Source: a bacterium (GTDB taxonomy: Bacteria; Ratteibacteria; UBA8468; B48-G9; JAFGKM01). Taken from it: a stretch of 9,115 nt of DNA. Location of the stretch: NCBI GenBank assembly GCA_023230585.1, contig JALNXB010000069.1, positions 1-9,115 on the forward strand, given 5' to 3'. The translations under genes and the position numbers were made by a program. This document shows positions 1-7,733 of this stretch, one piece after another. Numbering within the stretch: the first letter of the stretch is position 1; each line of letters starts with the position of its first letter. Under the pieces are notes generated by a model. The model was not told where the DNA came from. It searched no databases and saw only the letters and a list, made by a program, of their open reading frames with translations.

Positions 1-55
1 AGAATAATGTATAAAATAGTACCATTAGCTTTTTAATATTGATGTAAAACCTCAT
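1..55 (-). CDS. Start of a further exported protein (partial, runs off the left edge)
   Basis: Only the first 18 codons are in the window. ATG at 55-53 opens a frame reading MRFYINIKKLMVLFYTLF with no stop before base 1. A basic start followed by a hydrophobic stretch is what a signal peptide looks like. An AGGAAG Shine-Dalgarno sequence lies at 66-61, five bases before the ATG. The gene follows the PEGA/FGE gene in the same direction after about 150 bases, so it may be the next member of the same series of exported proteins. The product cannot be named. The call rests on the ribosome binding site and the signal-like N-terminus, and a chance AT-rich frame is possible. Confidence 0.45.
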   Translation of the reverse strand, partial: MRFYINIKKLMVLFYTLF

Positions 56-60
56 GCTAT

Positions 61-66
61 CTTCCT
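61..66 (-). promoter_or_regulatory. Shine-Dalgarno site for the partial gene at the left edge
   Basis: The minus strand reads AGGAAG here, five bases upstream of the ATG at 55-53. It is the main reason for proposing a gene start at this place. Confidence 0.45.
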
Positions 67-207
67 GTTTTGCTCCATTTAAATTTATAAGAGGTACCGA
101 ACCTCGTTTTTTTAGTTCTGTCATTTAATTCATTTTTTATAATATCCTCTTTAAATCCCAGTTCTGTAAATTCATAGGAATGATTTTTTGCAGACGAATC
201 AATCTTA

Positions 208-2556
208 TTATTTATTCCTTGTAATTCTAAATCCTGTTTTGTTGTTCTTAAAAATTAAATAAGAATCCAAAGCATAATCACTTAAACATTGATTTGCCGT
301 TGAGGACCAGTTCCCTCCCATATTTTTTACGATTATACTTGTTTTTATATTAAATATATCAAAAGGGACTGATAAAGAATCACAACACATTTCCGAAACA
401 TTTCCGCTCATATCAAAAATTCCCAAATCATTTGGTTTTCTGCTTCCAACCGGATGTGTCATATTATGACTGTTAAAATAGAATCGTGCATAATATTCCA
501 ACATTTCTTTTTTATTTGTTCCGCTCCAGGGTCTGTCATCCCGGCCGCCGCTTTTTGCTGCGTATTCCCATTCCAAAACAGTAGGTAATCGGTATCCGTT
601 TTTTGAATAATCGGCTATAATATTCCTTTCGTTACCGGAATCACCATTTATTATATATACTTTATCTAAACCCCTGTGTTCACTCAGGCTATTACAGAAT
701 TCTACAACCTCAAGTAAACTCACTCGTTCAACAGGTCTGTTTTCGCCAATAAAGAAGCTGGGATTATTATGCATGATATCAATAAAAATATCTTGCGTCA
801 TTTCATATATACTAATATAATAATCATCGATCTTAACCGTATTACCGTTAACTATATAATTTCCACCGTTTATTAATATTTCTTCAATACCATGGCTTGA
901 ACTGCTATTAATTGTATCTTTTATCATATTTATTGATAATATATAATTTTCGTTGTCGTTAATAGTAATACGGCGTTCCTCTGTCTTATATCCTTCATGT
1001 TTGCATATTAGTTTATAATTTGAGGCAGGTATGTTTTTTTCGTAATGCATACCTTCCCATGTTTTATATAACTTACCGGTATTGTCAAACATTTGAATTT
1101 TTGTACTAAAAGGCAGTATTTCAAACTGTAATGAACCTGTTTTTTGACGTAATGCATACGATTTATAAAGAGTTTCACCCAGTTTTAATGTCACAATTTC
1201 CTCATAAGAATGCCATCCCTCAAGTTCAAGTAATATTTTATAAGAACCCGGTACAAGATCTATCGTTTTTTTATCATAACTTATATTATTGATCAGAATA
1301 TTTGCCTGGGATGGAAAAACATCTAAGACCAAAGTGCCAATATTTTGTATCAATTCAAATGAACGCGCTAGCGTTTCTCCCAATTTAAGCTCAATATTGC
1401 TTTCCTGGCTAATATATCCGTCTTTACTGACAGCTATCCGATATGTACCGGGAGTCAAATCAATGGTTCCTGGTGAATATATATTATTATTAATATTTAA
1501 TACGGCATCCGATGGTGTTATACCCAGCACAAGCGTACCAATATTTTCTATTAATCCATACGAATATTCTACAGTCTTTCCCAATTCAACATCAATGATA
1601 TCTTCATAATTTATATAACCCTCTCTGCTTATTGTTACTTGATAATCTCCCGGTATTAATTCTATTCTTCCCGGGGAATATCTTTTGCCGTTCAACATCA
1701 GATAAGAATCTCCTGGCGTCACATCAAAGATAACATATCCGGCATTTTTTTGAAGGTTATAACTAAAATCATTTGTTTGTCCTTCTACCACTAATATTGA
1801 ATCTGATATATTTAAGTATCCGCCCATATTTAATTTTATTGAATATTTACCGGGAAATAGCCATAGAGGCAATTCTGTTTTACCCCTTTCGGCATTATTG
1901 ATAAAAACAGTAGCCCCTTCCGGTTTTGTACTGATTTGTACGGGGACAATTTCAATTTTTTCCAGATTAATATTGTTAAAGAATACATTATCGGAAGTAA
2001 CATTAATCAATGACTGATAATTTTTATACTCTTCTTTCTTAACAAGCAGATTATGTTCGCCAATTTTGAGGGTGAATGTTTTTCCGGTACCCAGCAGTTG
2101 CCCATCCACCCATTTTTCCGCATCTTCCGGTTTGCTTAAGATAGTGACGGGAACTGTTTTAATATTTAATTCCTTTGATGATACTTCTAATTCGTATGTA
2201 TAAAGCGATTCAATTACTCCCGCACCTGTCAATGTTGCTGTATATGGTAAAAAACCATCTGCCATCAATTTAAGCGTTCTCTCTCCCGGTGATACATATA
2301 CCCAGTATTCGCCCTTCTGATATAAAATCGGGACATGTGGGATACCCAAATTTGAATCAAACTGAATATGCTCTCTGATATCCGTTTTTACCTTAATCAA
2401 TGCGCAGGCATCATTATTAATATCTTTTTTCTCATATCTTCTTGCTGAGAGGTCATTTTCCAATCTTACAAAGGACTTTATAACAAATTCATCAGCAAAA
2501 AGTATAGAAAAAAATAATAATATTAATAAGTAATAATATTTTTTCTCATTTGGCAT
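208..2556 (-). CDS. Exported PEGA-repeat protein with a C-terminal FGE-sulfatase-like domain
   Basis: This 782-residue protein starts at an ATG preceded by AAAAAGGG six bases upstream. Residues 1-21 are a signal peptide. Residues about 24-125 resemble an N-terminal module seen in exported Bacteroidota-type proteins (NDLSAR, then CALIKV, then GEYWVYVSPG). Six PEGA-like beta units follow at about 134-199, 203-268, 272-335, 339-402, 406-469 and 473-543; the last four have a 67-residue period. Residues about 556-782 form a SUMF1/FGE-sulfatase domain, shown by YEMTQ, NPSFF, NRPVERVS, YRLPTVLEWEYAA, LGIFDMSGNV and a terminal GFRITRN. Formylglycine-generating activity is unlikely. The GGNWSSTANQC motif keeps only the second of the two active-site cysteines (C757; serine at 752), and the usual GNVWEW is GNVSEM. 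PEGA modules usually act in envelope or surface binding, so a scaffold or ligand-binding role is inferred. The gene follows the peptidase gene after 12 bases. Confidence 0.9.
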   Translation of the reverse strand: MPNEKKYYYLLILLFFSILFADEFVIKSFVRLENDLSARRYEKKDINNDACALIKVKTDIREHIQFDSNLGIPHVPILYQKGEYWVYVSPGERTLKLMADGFLPYTATLTGAGVIESLYTYELEVSSKELNIKTVPVTILSKPEDAEKWVDGQLLGTGKTFTLKIGEHNLLVKKEEYKNYQSLINVTSDNVFFNNINLEKIEIVPVQISTKPEGATVFINNAERGKTELPLWLFPGKYSIKLNMGGYLNISDSILVVEGQTNDFSYNLQKNAGYVIFDVTPGDSYLMLNGKRYSPGRIELIPGDYQVTISREGYINYEDIIDVELGKTVEYSYGLIENIGTLVLGITPSDAVLNINNNIYSPGTIDLTPGTYRIAVSKDGYISQESNIELKLGETLARSFELIQNIGTLVLDVFPSQANILINNISYDKKTIDLVPGSYKILLELEGWHSYEEIVTLKLGETLYKSYALRQKTGSLQFEILPFSTKIQMFDNTGKLYKTWEGMHYEKNIPASNYKLICKHEGYKTEERRITINDNENYILSINMIKDTINSSSSHGIEEILINGGNYIVNGNTVKIDDYYISIYEMTQDIFIDIMHNNPSFFIGENRPVERVSLLEVVEFCNSLSEHRGLDKVYIINGDSGNERNIIADYSKNGYRLPTVLEWEYAAKSGGRDDRPWSGTNKKEMLEYYARFYFNSHNMTHPVGSRKPNDLGIFDMSGNVSEMCCDSLSVPFDIFNIKTSIIVKNMGGNWSSTANQCLSDYALDSYLIFKNNKTGFRITRNK
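928..1743 (-). repeat. Four 67-residue (201 bp) tandem PEGA units within the coding region
   Basis: Units begin near residues 272, 339, 406 and 473 of the PEGA/FGE protein. Each has a G-x-L/V-x-F/L strand, a short loop with N/D, an L-x-PG-x-Y turn (IPGDYQV, TPGTYRI, VPGSYKI) and an E-L/T-K-LGET-like end. The last unit is the most diverged. At DNA level, traces of the 201 bp period remain: CCAATATTTT starts at 1337 and again at 1538. They look like an old domain duplication, not a recent DNA repeat. Confidence 0.8.
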
Positions 2557-2568
2557 TTTGTACCCTTT

Positions 2569-4203
2569 TTATTTATGCCTGTGTTCCTGCTGCCTGAATT
2601 GTTCAAATATGTGTTCCTCTTGCTGCTTCATTTTCATGAATGCTTCCTCTTCCGCTTTCCGGGCTTCTTTAAAAAACTGTTCCATATATACGGAGTCATA
2701 AAAATCGGGTTTCCCCAGCTCCTGTCCAAAAATAATTTGTTCTTTTTCGGGTAATATTTCATATTTTTCTTTGCGGCCAATAGTTTCCTCCGCTTTACCC
2801 TGATTTTTATTGGCAATGATTGGTATTATCTCAGGAGCATATAAAACAACATTAACCATATTCCCGGGTCGGCTTTCTTCATCGCCCCTAAAAGCGGTGA
2901 CAAGATAGTAATAGGTGGCATTTTCCCGTTCGGCAATGGCAATGTCTGAAAAATACTCAGTTTCACTTTTTGCTATTCTCCGATAATTATCTTTATTATC
3001 CTTCCAACGATAAATATAATATCCTTCGGCGTTTTCAACCCTATCCCATGATAAACGAGGAATATTATTGTAAACGGTACACTTTACATTGACAGGTACT
3101 CCGATATCCTCCCTGGACGCCCATCCGCAGGCAATTTCACTATAAACGCCGAGAACATCTCCTTTTTTAGCACGAACCGCATAAAGATATTTAACATTAT
3201 TTAATACCGAAAGATCATTGTATGAATTTATTTCAGTGCTGTCAATTAACTCCATTGCTTCATTTTTTGAGTTTGAGCGGTAAATAAGATATTCCATTGA
3301 CCCGCTTACCTTATCCCAGGATATTGATACCGCGTTTGTTTGATTGCCTTCTCCGGCCTGCAAATTTTCCGGCGCCGGCAAATCATCATAATTTTTTTCA
3401 CTTACCTCGTCATAGAGCACATAGGCTTCTATTATCAAATCGTCCACCAATTCGTAAGCAATACGGCAATAACCCTGCTCTCCCCAGGATTTACCCCAGG
3501 AATTGATTAACTTCAATGTTTTTTTATTGTCATCATATCCTACAATACACATGCCATGTCCACCGGTTCTTTCACCTTCAATATTATTATAAATATTATC
3601 CTTTAGTTGTTTAAAATTTTCATATACTTTCATCGCCGCGATTACAGGCTGACCTGCAGCCAGTGAAGATTTTATTGACATTAAAAGACCGGCGCCATTA
3701 TTTAATCTTTTATAATTGTTTATTTTATATAAAGAAGCTTCATGGTATGCTTCTTCATCAGGCTTTTTTAAATAATCGTTCGTATATGGCATTGTTTTAT
3801 ATGTAGCAACCCCAAAATCTTCCATTATTTGAAAAACATCGGGCAAAGTAGATCCCCTATTTTCACCTTTATTGACAATATTATATAAAAAAGAAGGAGA
3901 AAACTGATTTTGTGGCAGTCTGGGATCAAAGTCATGTTCTTTTGCTTCCTGGTAAGTTTTACACGCATAACCGGCAGCCCAGGCCGCACAACTTCCAAGT
4001 TTTCCCTGATATCCCGGTTCGGGCATTCCCGTAGAAAGATCAATTCCGGAAGGGAGCTTGAAGTCTTTTTCAAAAAGTTCGTTTGCGGAAGGATTTTTAT
4101 TGACAATGGATTTATAAAGCTGTTCCGGAGTTTGAATATACCCGCTTTGTGCATAAGAAAATGCCGTAAGAACAATTGTAAGAAATAATATTTTTTTACA
4201 CAT
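2569..4203 (-). CDS. Secreted papain-like (C1) cysteine peptidase with two Fn3 modules
   Basis: The protein has 544 residues from the ATG at 4203-4201. I prefer this start to the GTG two codons upstream, because the GGAG at 4215-4212 is eight bases from the ATG but only two from the GTG. Residues 1-18 are a signal peptide ending SYA. The C1 peptidase domain covers about 45-265. It has the oxyanion glutamine and catalytic cysteine in GYQGKLGSCAAWA (Q66, C72), histidine in GGHGMCIVGYD (H216) and asparagine in LINSWGKSWG (N234), so the full active-site set is present. Only some 30-45 residues separate the signal peptide from the enzyme, too few for a classical inhibitory I29 propeptide. Two Fn3-like modules follow (about 275-363 and 368-458; SISWDKVSGSMEYLIYR and LSWDRVENAEGYYIYR). 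The C-terminus from about 505 is a charged Glu/Lys/Gln helix ending HRHK. The substrate is unknown. Confidence 0.92.
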   Translation of the reverse strand: MCKKILFLTIVLTAFSYAQSGYIQTPEQLYKSIVNKNPSANELFEKDFKLPSGIDLSTGMPEPGYQGKLGSCAAWAAGYACKTYQEAKEHDFDPRLPQNQFSPSFLYNIVNKGENRGSTLPDVFQIMEDFGVATYKTMPYTNDYLKKPDEEAYHEASLYKINNYKRLNNGAGLLMSIKSSLAAGQPVIAAMKVYENFKQLKDNIYNNIEGERTGGHGMCIVGYDDNKKTLKLINSWGKSWGEQGYCRIAYELVDDLIIEAYVLYDEVSEKNYDDLPAPENLQAGEGNQTNAVSISWDKVSGSMEYLIYRSNSKNEAMELIDSTEINSYNDLSVLNNVKYLYAVRAKKGDVLGVYSEIACGWASREDIGVPVNVKCTVYNNIPRLSWDRVENAEGYYIYRWKDNKDNYRRIAKSETEYFSDIAIAERENATYYYLVTAFRGDEESRPGNMVNVVLYAPEIIPIIANKNQGKAEETIGRKEKYEILPEKEQIIFGQELGKPDFYDSVYMEQFFKEARKAEEEAFMKMKQQEEHIFEQFRQQEHRHK

Positions 4204-4270
4204 TCTCACTTCTCCATTTAGACTGATTAGTTAAATATACTGGTATCCCTTCTTAGCCCATGCGTTTAAA

Positions 4271-6124
4271 TCAGAATATAAAGTCCTCTAAGCCAATGAT
4301 ACGTCCATCTTTACTCTTTTCCGGCTGCCAGGAACGTACGTATATTTTTGGTTCTTGCGGCCTGTTCAAATCGAACATTAAGAAAAGATAGCCGAAATCC
4401 GCATAACTTGTACTGTAATAATTCTGTGCAATTTGAATGCCATATACAAAATCATCATGTCTGTTGACCTTCTTGACGTCGGTTTCCTCAAAGTGAATAT
4501 TAATTGCTTCATTGCTGTTAAATATGCGCCTGAGCCTGGTAATAAAATCAGATTTATTCATTTTAATATATACTACACTGTCGTTTGATAATTTGGAAGC
4601 ATATATTTTATCAATATTTTCCGCAGTTTCTATTTTTTGTCCGATTATAATCAAGGCCTTATCTGAAAATATTTTTTCGATATAATCAATGTTTTCCAAA
4701 CAATAGGCGGTTTTATAAGATTCCATAAAATGAACAATCTGCTGTTTTTGCATAAGCGTCCCAAATCCTTCATCTTTGTTCATTATGTCTTCTATTGTTC
4801 TTTGGCTTAATGCAAAATTAATTCCGTCAATTTTCCCTTCTTTATTTAAAATAAAGACAACCTCCTCGATAAATTCACGATTATTGTTTGGAAACATGAA
4901 TTTAAATGGAATTGATCTGACCAAGTACTGATCATTCAGTTTTGATAATTTTAGTTGTATTTCACCGGTTCGTATCATTTCCGCCCTGCCGTAACGCATT
5001 AATTTTTCGATCATTGCTTTACCGGTTTCGGTAAATTCATTTTCTACCGGCTTAAGGTTCCCTTTGTCATAAGCATCAATAAAGGACAGGACGGTATTGA
5101 CAAACAGTTCTTCCTTCTCCGCCGTCAACCGTTTCGGAGTCCCTGTGTCTTCTTCAGCAAAATCACCAACAATGACGGTGTTTACTTTTTCCTTTTTTGG
5201 GGTACGGCTGATAAACAATGATGACGCCACTTTCTGAGCTTCGGGAAAATAAGGCGGATATGTATTTTCAATTACGGAGTTTACTGCTATGTATGTTTTT
5301 GCTTTTTCCTGATACATATATTCAATACGGAGTTTTACCTCTTTCATGTCACGAGCTGCAGGGCCGTAGTATTCTACGATGCCTTTGCCGCTGTTAACAG
5401 AAATCAGCTTTGGCATCCAATTGTCACCCGTCCAATAAACATAGTCCAAATTGGCAATCGTTTCTTTACCATACTTAAATTCAAGCAACATAACCTTACG
5501 CTTTTCGTCCTGAATATATTCGGCTGATTTGATACTTACATTCACAGAATCAAGTATATTTTCTATTCTTTGCGGCAGGCAAGCAAACAATAAACCATTC
5601 ATTCCGGCCTCGTCTCCGCGCATTGCATTCATGTCCGGGTGGCTTTTTAATAAACACAGAGACCAGTAATAATACTTTAGCGCATCTCCGATACGGTAAT
5701 CCTGGCACGCCTTATTGCCGGAACGAATAAATTCCATAATCCAGTATTCCCGTTCTTTAAAAATATTTTTTATCTGATCTTTGTTCATATACCGCAGCAC
5801 ACGGAATCGTCCGTTTTGCTCTTCCTGCTTCATTTTTGCTTCATTCAGCATAACATTTGAATAGGTATTGACAACTTTTTCCGTATATTCTTCAATATTA
5901 CCGCCGGTTTCTTCAATGATATTTAAAAAACTGCTCTCAACCTGTACGGAGATTTGTGATATCAGATGCGACAGCGCTTGCTTATCGGCGAGATTTGGAT
6001 TTGTACTGCTTCCCTCTCCCCATAAATATTTGCTGTCTTTTTTTATCTGGTCAATCGTCTGAGCAGCTGTAATAGTAAAACACGATAATATAATCAATAT
6101 TACAAGGTTCTTTTTCTGGAACAT
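4271..6124 (-). CDS. Exported LPP20-like protein with a possible NTF2-like C-terminal region
   Basis: The 617-residue protein starts at an ATG five bases after a perfect GGAGG. Residues 1-21 are a signal peptide (ending TAA, then Q), without a lipobox. Residues about 28-160 resemble the LPP20 domain: LWGEGSSTNPNLADKQALSHLISQISVQV gives the GxG and the helix that follows, and a long helical part runs on to about 160. A beta-rich middle (about 185-305) includes a YVYWTGDNW motif. The C-terminal part holds two stretches, about 338-440 and 458-600, that look like NTF2/SnoaL-fold or related beta-sheet units (for example VLSFIDAYDKGN and VHFMESYKTAYCLENIDYIEKIF). The end, YGIQIAQNYYSTSYADFGYLFLMFDL then VRSWQP, is typical of large LPP20-type proteins of Bacteroidota. 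The gene lies 21 bases after the DUF2135 gene, so it is probably in the same transcript. The biochemical role is unknown. Confidence 0.8.
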   Translation of the reverse strand: MFQKKNLVILIILSCFTITAAQTIDQIKKDSKYLWGEGSSTNPNLADKQALSHLISQISVQVESSFLNIIEETGGNIEEYTEKVVNTYSNVMLNEAKMKQEEQNGRFRVLRYMNKDQIKNIFKEREYWIMEFIRSGNKACQDYRIGDALKYYYWSLCLLKSHPDMNAMRGDEAGMNGLLFACLPQRIENILDSVNVSIKSAEYIQDEKRKVMLLEFKYGKETIANLDYVYWTGDNWMPKLISVNSGKGIVEYYGPAARDMKEVKLRIEYMYQEKAKTYIAVNSVIENTYPPYFPEAQKVASSLFISRTPKKEKVNTVIVGDFAEEDTGTPKRLTAEKEELFVNTVLSFIDAYDKGNLKPVENEFTETGKAMIEKLMRYGRAEMIRTGEIQLKLSKLNDQYLVRSIPFKFMFPNNNREFIEEVVFILNKEGKIDGINFALSQRTIEDIMNKDEGFGTLMQKQQIVHFMESYKTAYCLENIDYIEKIFSDKALIIIGQKIETAENIDKIYASKLSNDSVVYIKMNKSDFITRLRRIFNSNEAINIHFEETDVKKVNRHDDFVYGIQIAQNYYSTSYADFGYLFLMFDLNRPQEPKIYVRSWQPEKSKDGRIIGLEDFIF

Positions 6125-6145
6125 TGAATCCTCCGTATTTTTTAT

Positions 6146-6928
6146 CTAACGAACAATACGGCCGATATCACGAATTCGGCCTTTTTCGATATTCATAACC
6201 AACCACATTGCGCCGGTTCCCCGGGGGACCGTGTATTGTTTTTCCAATCGATTGTTTGCATAAACAGTTACCCTGGCGGAAGACTGCATAAAGGTATCGC
6301 GGTTTTTGTCTTCTTTTCGCGAGTAATTATGAACATATATTTGATAATCGGCATTTTTATCGATCTTACAGATGGTAATGGTTTCGGGACCGTATCCGTA
6401 TCTGCTGTCGCGGTCCAGCCTGATACTTTTATCTGAAAGCATGCGTTTATGACGGTAGGAAATATGCTGAGCATCGTTTTTAATCAAATGCAAATCCAGG
6501 TCCGCCGGTGCTTTACCCCATTCAAGTACAATTCTCATTGATTCCAGAGGCATGACCGGTGAAAGGGCAAACACATTGGAATTCCCGAATACGCTGCCGG
6601 CCTGTATTTCAATTCTGCTTTGATTTGTAATATAATTATCTTTACTGATCTTCAGTTTATAGTGTCCGTCAGATATTGGTTTTAACATAGTTTTACCTTG
6701 TTTGTCGGTAAAAATAGCGCCGACATCTTCAATCTCGATTCTTGCTCCTGCTACACCTTTCCCATTTAATGCATCTACAACAAAAACGGCTATCGAATCG
6801 CTGTCAAGTTGATAAAACGAGGTCTGCATCCTTTTTTTAAAATCGCTTTCATCAGCATAAAGAAAGACAAGCAGGAAAAATGTAAAAACAAGGGCCAGCT
6901 TTTTTATTGCAATATTTGGTTTATACAT
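6146..6928 (-). CDS. Exported protein with carboxypeptidase-regulatory-like and DUF2135 (YfaP-type) domains
   Basis: The 260-residue protein starts at an ATG five bases after GAGG. That GAGG overlaps the stop codon of the preceding gene, which points to coupled translation. Residues 1-25 are a signal peptide. Residues about 45-122 form a transthyretin/carboxypeptidase-regulatory-like beta sandwich (VFVVDALNGKGVAGARIEIED, then FTDKQGKTML and DGHYKLKISKDNY). Residues about 128-250 match the DUF2135/YfaP pattern: LEWGKAPADLDLHL, the HISYRHK segment, LDRDSRYGYGPETITI and YQIYVHNYS. DUF2135 domains occur in exported proteins, often beside peptidases or Ig-like folds, but their function is not established. 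A binding or accessory role at the envelope is inferred. Family assignment is fairly firm and function is open. Confidence 0.85.
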   Translation of the reverse strand: MYKPNIAIKKLALVFTFFLLVFLYADESDFKKRMQTSFYQLDSDSIAVFVVDALNGKGVAGARIEIEDVGAIFTDKQGKTMLKPISDGHYKLKISKDNYITNQSRIEIQAGSVFGNSNVFALSPVMPLESMRIVLEWGKAPADLDLHLIKNDAQHISYRHKRMLSDKSIRLDRDSRYGYGPETITICKIDKNADYQIYVHNYSRKEDKNRDTFMQSSARVTVYANNRLEKQYTVPRGTGAMWLVMNIEKGRIRDIGRIVR

Positions 6929-6935
6929 GGTATCC

Positions 6936-7733
6936 TCACTTTTTTTGTGCTGTGCGTATGTTGCTTTTATTTATTTTGCTTAATACATATACCATATTTT
7001 GATCCATATCATGATAACGTTCGATAATGGAAATGTTCTTCAATTCGTAATGGCCGTGAATGACCTGTGAGCGCAAATATATATCCGTATCGTATTCTTT
7101 AAAGAGATACTTGGTCCCCGTAAACCTGGTTGAGTAAAACATTAACATACTATAGATACTTCTTTCTTCCGCGGTTTTCCAGGCATCGACATCATTCCCA
7201 GCGGAAGTATAAGCGCCGACGCCAAATATATAATTACCGCTTTCATAAGCGTTCTTATCAGCCCAATCGGGAATTGGCAAAGCTTCAACGGAAAGCACTG
7301 CGGAACTTAATTCAGTATCGGAAAAACCGTAGGCACGAATTATGTCCATCGTCAACGTGTTTAAAATGTAAGTATCCAGACATATTAAACTATCCCGGAC
7401 AAGTTCAAATCTGGATTTGTCGTAATAATAATAATAATCCGACGATCGCTTTTCGGTTTCGGAATAAAAATAAAGGTCGCCCATCATCATTGAATGCTCA
7501 AAGACACAAAAATTTGCCGCAGCGTCATCCTTTGCAGAGGAGCCGCGGTAATTATATCCCACGACAATATCAGGATATTTGTCGGGATATAAGAACCATT
7601 CCGGATATTTCCTGGCCCAAAGACCTGAAATAAACAATAAACTTAAAATAAAGCTTATCGTAATAAGTTTTTTATTACATATAAGTATAAAGGAAGGCCG
7701 CCATGGGCGGCCTTCCACTTTTACCCGACTCAT
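6936..7733 (-). CDS. Exported protein with two LPP20-like units; start uncertain
   Basis: This is a 265-codon frame. The ATG at 7733-7731 overlaps the stop of the upstream lipoprotein gene as ATGA, which favours coupled translation. There is no well-spaced Shine-Dalgarno sequence (GGGGA ends next to the ATG). From this ATG, about 20 residues precede the KKLITISFILSLLFISGLWA signal peptide, which is unusually long, and those codons form a perfect 11 bp hairpin. A later non-ATG start is therefore possible, although no in-frame ATG exists after codon 1. The mature part has two LPP20-like units: YPEWFLYP..YPDIVVGYNYRGSSAKDDAAANF (from about 43) and IPDWADK..YIFGVGAYTSAGNDVDAWKTAEERS (from about 153), each with a GxG/GY strand and then an Ala-rich helix. 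Five tyrosines in a row (100-104) are encoded by a trinucleotide run. No lipobox is seen. Confidence 0.75.
   Translation of the reverse strand: MSRVKVEGRPWRPSFILICNKKLITISFILSLLFISGLWARKYPEWFLYPDKYPDIVVGYNYRGSSAKDDAAANFCVFEHSMMMGDLYFYSETEKRSSDYYYYYDKSRFELVRDSLICLDTYILNTLTMDIIRAYGFSDTELSSAVLSVEALPIPDWADKNAYESGNYIFGVGAYTSAGNDVDAWKTAEERSIYSMLMFYSTRFTGTKYLFKEYDTDIYLRSQVIHGHYELKNISIIERYHDMDQNMVYVLSKINKSNIRTAQKK
7423..7437. repeat. TAA/TTA trinucleotide run encoding a tyrosine tract
   Basis: The plus strand shows five uninterrupted TAA units. On the coding strand this gives TAT codons within YYYYY (residues 100-104 of the double-LPP20 protein). Because the unit is three bases, slippage would change the number of tyrosines without breaking the frame. 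Confidence 0.7.
7692..7716 (-). terminator. Strong hairpin between the first two operon genes: terminator or attenuator
   Basis: GGAAGGCCGCC at 7692-7702 and GGCGGCCTTCC at 7706-7716 are perfect inverted repeats of 11 bp around a 3-base loop. On the minus-strand transcript the hairpin is preceded by AAAAGU and followed by UUUAUACUUAU, a moderate U-rich tail. It lies 14 bases after the stop codon of the LPP20 lipoprotein gene, the usual place for an intrinsic terminator, but inside the first codons of the next frame. Partial termination that makes the lipoprotein more abundant than the downstream products is the simplest reading. Confidence 0.65.

Noticed and set aside
208..891. A second DGR variable region at the end of the PEGA/FGE gene
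   Set aside because: Its terminal codons are AT-rich with no run of NNC codons, and no inverted repeat follows the stop codon.
928..1743. The 201 bp periodicity as a CRISPR-like or mobile DNA repeat
   Set aside because: The period is 67 codons in frame, and the DNA copies are diverged while the protein pattern is kept, so these are domain repeats.
3825..4188. Open frames on both strands inside the peptidase gene
   Set aside because: They overlap the catalytic domain of a well-supported gene and show no family motif of their own.
7130..7633. Plus-strand open frame of 167 codons, rich in Arg and Asn
   Set aside because: It is antisense to the double-LPP20 gene, has no ribosome site or recognisable domain, and its composition is that of a reverse-complement shadow.
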